DNA from: Bacteroidia bacterium
Lineage (GTDB): Bacteria > Bacteroidota > Bacteroidia > Bacteroidales > Azobacteroidaceae
Direction of reading: 5' to 3'
Length of the DNA: 9,225 bases
Assembly: GCA_025996695.1 (NCBI GenBank)
Contig: BNTP01000081.1
Location: forward strand, 1-9,225
Shown: piece after piece, positions 6,007 to 9,225 of the stretch
How the letters are laid out: every line of letters begins with the position of its first letter
Position numbering within the stretch: the stretch's first letter is position 1
Notes under the pieces: model-generated
The model's database searches: none
What the model saw: the letters and a program-made list of their open reading frames with translations, nothing else
Told to the model about the DNA's origin: nothing
Position numbers and translations under genes: made by a program

Positions 6007-6993
6007 ATGACTTACGAACAAGCAATCACAACGGTTCAACACAATCTGCAAGCCATCGCCTATCCAACACAGGCGACGGATCTTTATGAGCCAATCGCTT
6101 ATCTCTTGGCTTTGAAGGGCAAAAAAGTGCGTCCTGCGCTGACTCTTTTGGCGTGGGATTTATACCAACAAGAGGACATGCCTCCGTGTTCGGAAGCTGT
6201 CAATATGGCGTTGGCATGGGAAATTTTTCACAATTTCACACTCATGCACGACGATGTGATGGATAAAGCAGACGTTCGGCGCGGACAGCCAACCGTGCAC
6301 AAGAAATGGGACGAAAACACAGCCATTCTTTCAGGCGATGCGATGCTGATTTTGGCGTATCAATACGTGGCAAAGAGTGCACACGCAGGTGCTTCCCTGC
6401 AAATATTGCTGGATTTATTTTCTACAACTGCTGCTGAAATTTGCGAAGGACAACAACTCGATATGTCATTTGAAAATCGCTTGGCCGTGCAAGAAGCGGA
6501 ATATCTGAATATGATTCGGCTGAAAACCGCTGTCTTGCTGGGTGCGTCCCTCAAATCGGGTGCCATTGTTGGCGGAGCAAATGCCCAAGAAGCTGAATTA
6601 TTGTACGATTTTGGAGTGAATTTAGGCATCGCGTTTCAAATTCAAGACGATTTGCTGGACGTCTATGGCGATGCCGCCGTTTTTGGCAAAAAAATTGGTG
6701 GCGACATTCTGGCAAACAAAAAGACGTATCTGTCTGTCAATGCGCTCAATACGACGGATGCCACCCTCAAAAAATCCTACCTGCTTTGGCTGGAATATAA
6801 CGCAGACGCAGACACAAAAATCAGCAACGTGACCACTATTTATAATCGTTTGGGAGTGAAAGAAAAAGCCCGTCAAGCGATGGATCACTATTTTCAAAAA
6901 GCATTGTCAGCCTTGAAACAAGTGAACGTGTCGGCTGAGAAAAAATCTGTCCTCACGCAACTCGCAGAAAATTTAATGCATCGCAATTCATGA
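6007..6993 (+). CDS. Polyprenyl diphosphate synthase, short-chain (FPP/GGPP type)
   Basis: A trans-type isoprenyl diphosphate synthase that condenses isopentenyl diphosphate with an allylic primer, supplying precursors for quinones, undecaprenyl carriers or other isoprenoids. At 328 residues it is of family length. Visible motifs: GKKVRP (38-43, IPP binding), the first Asp-rich motif HDDVMD (Asp82, 83, 86) followed by RRG (91-93), GQQLDM (148-153), the Lys173-Thr174 pair, the second Asp-rich motif FQIQDDLLD (Asp214, 215, 218) and GKKIGGDI (227-234). Phe77, five residues before the first motif, is bulky, which in this family limits product length. The first motif is DDxxD without the two-residue insertion of bacterial FPP synthases such as E. 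coli IspA. Together these favour a C15-C20 product, but the exact length is uncertain. It is first in a probable operon, overlapping the TatD-family gene by ATGA. Confidence 0.93.
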   Translation: MTYEQAITTVQHNLQAIAYPTQATDLYEPIAYLLALKGKKVRPALTLLAWDLYQQEDMPPCSEAVNMALAWEIFHNFTLMHDDVMDKADVRRGQPTVHKKWDENTAILSGDAMLILAYQYVAKSAHAGASLQILLDLFSTTAAEICEGQQLDMSFENRLAVQEAEYLNMIRLKTAVLLGASLKSGAIVGGANAQEAELLYDFGVNLGIAFQIQDDLLDVYGDAAVFGKKIGGDILANKKTYLSVNALNTTDATLKKSYLLWLEYNADADTKISNVTTIYNRLGVKEKARQAMDHYFQKALSALKQVNVSAEKKSVLTQLAENLMHRNS

Positions 6994-7754
6994 TCGACAC
7001 CCACGCCCATCTTTTTGAAGAAGTCTACGACGAAGACATCGCCGACGTGATTGCGCGAGCGACGGAGGCAGGAGTGTCTAAAATCTGCGTTCCCAATTTG
7101 GATGTTACGTCTATTCCGCGATTAAATGCTTTGTGTGACCGTTTTCCGGACGTTTGCTTCCCGATGATGGGCATTCATCCAAGCAATGTCGCGTCTGATT
7201 TCAAGAAAGATTTGGAAGAAATTCACACGGCTTTGGAGCAGCGAAAATACATCGCTATCGGCGAAGTGGGCATTGATTTGTATTGGGACAAAAGAAACCT
7301 CAAAGTGCAAACGGAAGCCTTTGAAACGCAACTTTTATGGAGCATCGAATACAATTTGCCGGTGTCTATTCATGCCCGCGAAGCTTTTCCGCAGGTGTTT
7401 GAAAGTCTGTATAAAGTAGGCGTAGACAAGCTACGCGGGGTTTTTCACTGCTTCACCGGCACTTGCGATGAATTAGGAGAAGCCCTCAGGTGCGAACATT
7501 TTTTGATAGGCATTGATGGGCCAATCACCTACAAAAAAGCGGATTTTTTGGACTATTTGACTTTGGCTCCACTTGAGCGACTGATTTTGGAAACCGACGC
7601 GCCTTATTTGAGTCCCGTGCCTGTGCGCGGCATGCGCAACGAACCCGCCTATATGCTGCATACGGCTCAAAAATTGGCGGAAATCTACCATTGCTCACTC
7701 GACGAAGTGATGAAAACAACCACCAAAAATGCCGAAAATTTATTTAACATTTAA
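6990..7754 (+). CDS. TatD-family metal-dependent hydrolase (DNase)
   Basis: A cytoplasmic TIM-barrel amidohydrolase-superfamily protein; TatD relatives have metal-dependent DNA/RNA exonuclease activity linked to repair or turnover. At 254 residues it is full length. The metal ligands are all visible: DTHAH (His5, His7), GEVGID (Glu92), SIHAR (His128), FHCF (His153) and ETDAPYL (Asp203). GIHPSN (61-66) and the SPVP..G-M-RNEP segment (208-219) are also characteristic. The ATG overlaps the TGA of the upstream gene (ATGA), indicating translational coupling. The stop TAA is followed by only TTT before the next ATG, and metA is in the same frame. A specific substrate cannot be assigned, and several TatD paralogues usually exist, so I give no symbol. 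Confidence 0.95.
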   Translation: MIDTHAHLFEEVYDEDIADVIARATEAGVSKICVPNLDVTSIPRLNALCDRFPDVCFPMMGIHPSNVASDFKKDLEEIHTALEQRKYIAIGEVGIDLYWDKRNLKVQTEAFETQLLWSIEYNLPVSIHAREAFPQVFESLYKVGVDKLRGVFHCFTGTCDELGEALRCEHFLIGIDGPITYKKADFLDYLTLAPLERLILETDAPYLSPVPVRGMRNEPAYMLHTAQKLAEIYHCSLDEVMKTTTKNAENLFNI

Positions 7755-7757
7755 TTT

Positions 7758-8567
7758 ATGTCAATTGAAAATTGTGGCACCGTAAAAATCGCGATTCTCA
7801 ATCTAATGCCGCTCAAACAGGCGACAGAAGCTGATTTTTTGCGCATTTTTGCCGATAGCCCGATGCCCGTTGAGATTGATTGGCTAAAAATCAAAAATCA
7901 TGTCAGCAAAAATACGCCCCAAGCCTATTTGGATGCGGTTTACAAAAATTGGGAGGACGTTCGCGAGAAATCTTATGACGGGCTGATTATTACCGGAGCG
8001 CCGGTCGAACTGCTTGAATATGAATCTGTTACTTATTGGAAAGAATTGCAGGAAATCATGAATTGGGCACACGAACATGTCCCAAGCACGTTGTACATCT
8101 GCTGGGCGGCTCAGGCGGCTTTGTATCATTTTTACAATATTCCCAAATATCCGTTGAGTCAAAAAATGTTCGGCATTTTTAATCATCAAGTGAATGATGC
8201 CTCTGCTCCGTTGGTAAGTGGCTTTGAAAGCGGGTTTTATGTACCGCACAGTCGGCATACGGAAATTCGCAAAGAAGATGTTTTGAAAGTTTCCGCGCTG
8301 ACTTTATTGACGGAATCGCCGGAATCGGGTGTTCACATCGTGACGGCACGAGGTGGTCGCGATATTTTTGTTACCGGACATTCGGAATATGCGCCCGACA
8401 CGTTGCACACCGAATATCAGCGGGATTTGAATAAAGGTTTGCCGATTGAACGACCTGTCAATTATTACATCAACGACGATCCGGAACGCGGTATTGCTTT
8501 TCAATGGCGCGACGATGCTATCAGGCTGTATCACAATTGGTTGGCACATTATTGTACCCCTATATGA
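7758..8567 (+). CDS. metA: Homoserine O-acyltransferase, short form, predicted acetyl-CoA-specific
   Basis: It acylates homoserine in the first committed step of methionine synthesis; it is a cytoplasmic HTS-family (MetA) enzyme with a class-I glutamine-amidotransferase-like fold. The catalytic residues are present: nucleophile Cys115 in YICWAAQAAL, and His208 and Glu210 in TGHSEY, matching E. coli Cys142, His235 and Glu237 with a constant offset of 27. PHSRHTE (163-169) is also typical. Glu84 in TGAPVE aligns with position 111, where Glu favours acetyl-CoA and Gly (as in E. coli) succinyl-CoA, so it is probably a homoserine O-acetyltransferase. At 269 residues it is short: about 27 N-terminal residues (the MPI..P..LPA..L..ENIF region) and about 13 C-terminal residues are absent relative to E. 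coli. No earlier start exists because the frame is closed by the TatD stop 3 nt upstream. The core is intact, so it is probably functional. No SAM riboswitch is visible. Confidence 0.93.
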   Translation: MSIENCGTVKIAILNLMPLKQATEADFLRIFADSPMPVEIDWLKIKNHVSKNTPQAYLDAVYKNWEDVREKSYDGLIITGAPVELLEYESVTYWKELQEIMNWAHEHVPSTLYICWAAQAALYHFYNIPKYPLSQKMFGIFNHQVNDASAPLVSGFESGFYVPHSRHTEIRKEDVLKVSALTLLTESPESGVHIVTARGGRDIFVTGHSEYAPDTLHTEYQRDLNKGLPIERPVNYYINDDPERGIAFQWRDDAIRLYHNWLAHYCTPI

Positions 8568-8653
8568 ACTGTGATGTGTGTGATTTTTGTGACGGGCTAT
8601 GATTTTTTTTAGAGAATCATAGTCCATCACAAAATCACAAAAATCACAGTTCA
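8565..8653. repeat. 40-bp imperfect hairpin beginning on the metA stop codon
   Basis: TGAACTGTGAT... (8565-8604) pairs with ...ATCACAGTTCA (8615-8653) with a few mismatches and one bulge, around a 10-nt T-rich loop. The left arm contains the metA TGA (8565-8567). The right arm carries repeated ATCACAAAA units. It ends 11 bp before the stop of the convergent FISUMP pseudogene, so it may act as a two-way terminator. There is no good T-tract outside the stem on either side, so transcript end protection or a dispersed repeat are alternatives. Confidence 0.75.
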
Positions 8654-8664
8654 AGACCGCAACT

Positions 8665-9104
8665 CTACAAAGTTCGTACGCACCTAACTGAATAGTGATA
8701 TATCCCCCACGGCGCCATTACACTGATCCACTTTGAACCTGTAGACGCGTAGCATATTTTCGTATCATCTTCACTTATTAGCCAGTACCCACCAGCGTCC
8801 CAGTCCCCACCGTACCCACCAGAGCCAGTGTTATAGTATCCTGCCAATGCGGCCCCAGAGTTCCAATCGGCACGTAGCTGTGCATCGCTCAACCCAATAC
8901 CCGTTCCATCGACCATTCCACGCCAAGCGCAGCGCAGGTGTCGGCGGCTTCATTCCATGGGTAATAATAACCACGCTCGCCCGGCGTTTGACCCGGGAAT
9001 GTGGTTATTGCATTTGACGTGACTTCGGCAAGATTTGTCGTTGTCCAGCAAAGATCTTTTAGACCCGTATTATCATAATTTGCTGTCGTATAAGTTTTAG
9101 GCAT
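8665..9104 (-). pseudogene. FISUMP-domain gene remnant, frameshifted with internal deletion
   Basis: Two overlapping minus-strand frames together make one FISUMP domain. The upstream frame (9104-8889) reads MPKTYTTANYDNTGLKDLCW, then GERGYYYPW and CAALGVEW, matching the lipoprotein at 643-2364. The downstream frame (8916-8665) supplies IGLSDAQLRADW, ALAGYY, GGYWLISE and the usual ending YSVRCVRTL. The conserved core after GVEW (WHVPDNTQW in the intact paralogue) is missing. The gap to the GYY motif is about 71 nt, against 129 nt in the paralogue, and the frames do not match, so a deletion of roughly 58 nt with frameshift is likely. There is no signal peptide: an in-frame TAA lies three codons before the ATG. 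This is either a broken gene whose 5' part is lost or a decaying detached domain. A sequencing error could explain the frame change but not the missing core. Confidence 0.75.
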
Positions 9105-9134
9105 TGCTAATTAAATATAGAAATTGTTCCGTTT

Positions 9135-9225
9135 CTATGATGCATGAGCAACAGCAAGGATAATTGGAGCATTTCTACGCTCTTTGAGTAACACTTCGAT
9201 TTTCTTCTCATTCTCGCCAAAAAAT
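9135..9225 (-). CDS. Possible 3' end of an unidentified gene
   Basis: One minus-strand frame is open from the window edge to a TAG at 9137-9135, giving 29 residues: FFGENEKKIEVLLKERRNAP then IILAVAHAS. The charged-helix-then-hydrophobic pattern is protein-like, but the family is not recognisable from so little. A second minus-strand frame (9223 to about 9112) is also open but reads less like a protein. It lies about 30 bp upstream of the FISUMP remnant on the same strand. Confidence 0.35.
   Translation of the reverse strand, partial: FFGENEKKIEVLLKERRNAPIILAVAHAS

Noticed and set aside
7755..7800. SAM or other methionine riboswitch controlling metA
   Set aside because: Only 3 nt separate tatD and metA, and the operon leader upstream of 6007 is too short and lacks any recognisable aptamer.
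7884..8654. Minus-strand frames across metA (7884-8258, 8304-8654)
   Set aside because: Shadows of metA and of the downstream hairpin; the metA catalytic residues prove the plus-strand reading.
9112..9223. Alternative minus-strand frame (RRKSKCYSKSVEMLQLSLLL)
   Set aside because: Open only by chance over a short stretch; less protein-like than the neighbouring frame ending at 9135.

Overview
The window most likely comes from a chromosome of the phylum Bacteroidetes, probably order Bacteroidales. Several signs agree. Two genes are preceded by the Bacteroidetes-type -7 box TAnnTTTG, one of them with a TTTG -33 box 19 nt upstream. Start codons follow A-rich leaders with no Shine-Dalgarno sequence. 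A fimbrillin-like lipoprotein and FISUMP domains are present. The intergenic DNA is rich in short AT repeats and in hairpins with a CCCTACGGG core. No tRNA, rRNA, CRISPR array or transposase is visible.

Layout: 1-642 has no gene and is packed with inverted and tandem repeats. 643-2364 (+) encodes a lipoprotein with an N-terminal fimbrillin-like region and a C-terminal FISUMP domain. It converges on pckA (2495-4102, -), the ATP-dependent PEP carboxykinase, with a two-way terminator hairpin between them. A 378-bp divergent intergenic region (4103-4480) carries promoters for pckA and for an outer-membrane efflux (TolC-type) gene at 4481-5845 (+), plus a perfect 19-bp inverted repeat. After a terminator and a 7-bp tandem repeat comes a probable three-gene operon (6007-8567, +): a short-chain polyprenyl diphosphate synthase, a TatD-family metal-dependent hydrolase overlapping it by 4 bp, and a short homoserine O-acyltransferase (MetA) starting 3 nt after the TatD stop. 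A 40-bp imperfect hairpin beginning on the metA stop codon separates this operon from a decayed FISUMP gene on the minus strand (8665-9104). The last 91 bases hold what looks like the 3' end of a further minus-strand gene.

The metabolic genes are housekeeping: gluconeogenesis or C4 acid metabolism, isoprenoid supply, DNA/RNA turnover and methionine synthesis. I see no clearly new multi-gene system. The accessory interest lies in two related FISUMP regions, one intact inside a fimbrillin-like lipoprotein and one broken and lacking a signal peptide, and in several structured non-coding repeats. Also notable is the unusually short MetA, whose specificity residue is Glu (predicting acetyl-CoA use) and which sits in frame with tatD across a single stop codon.
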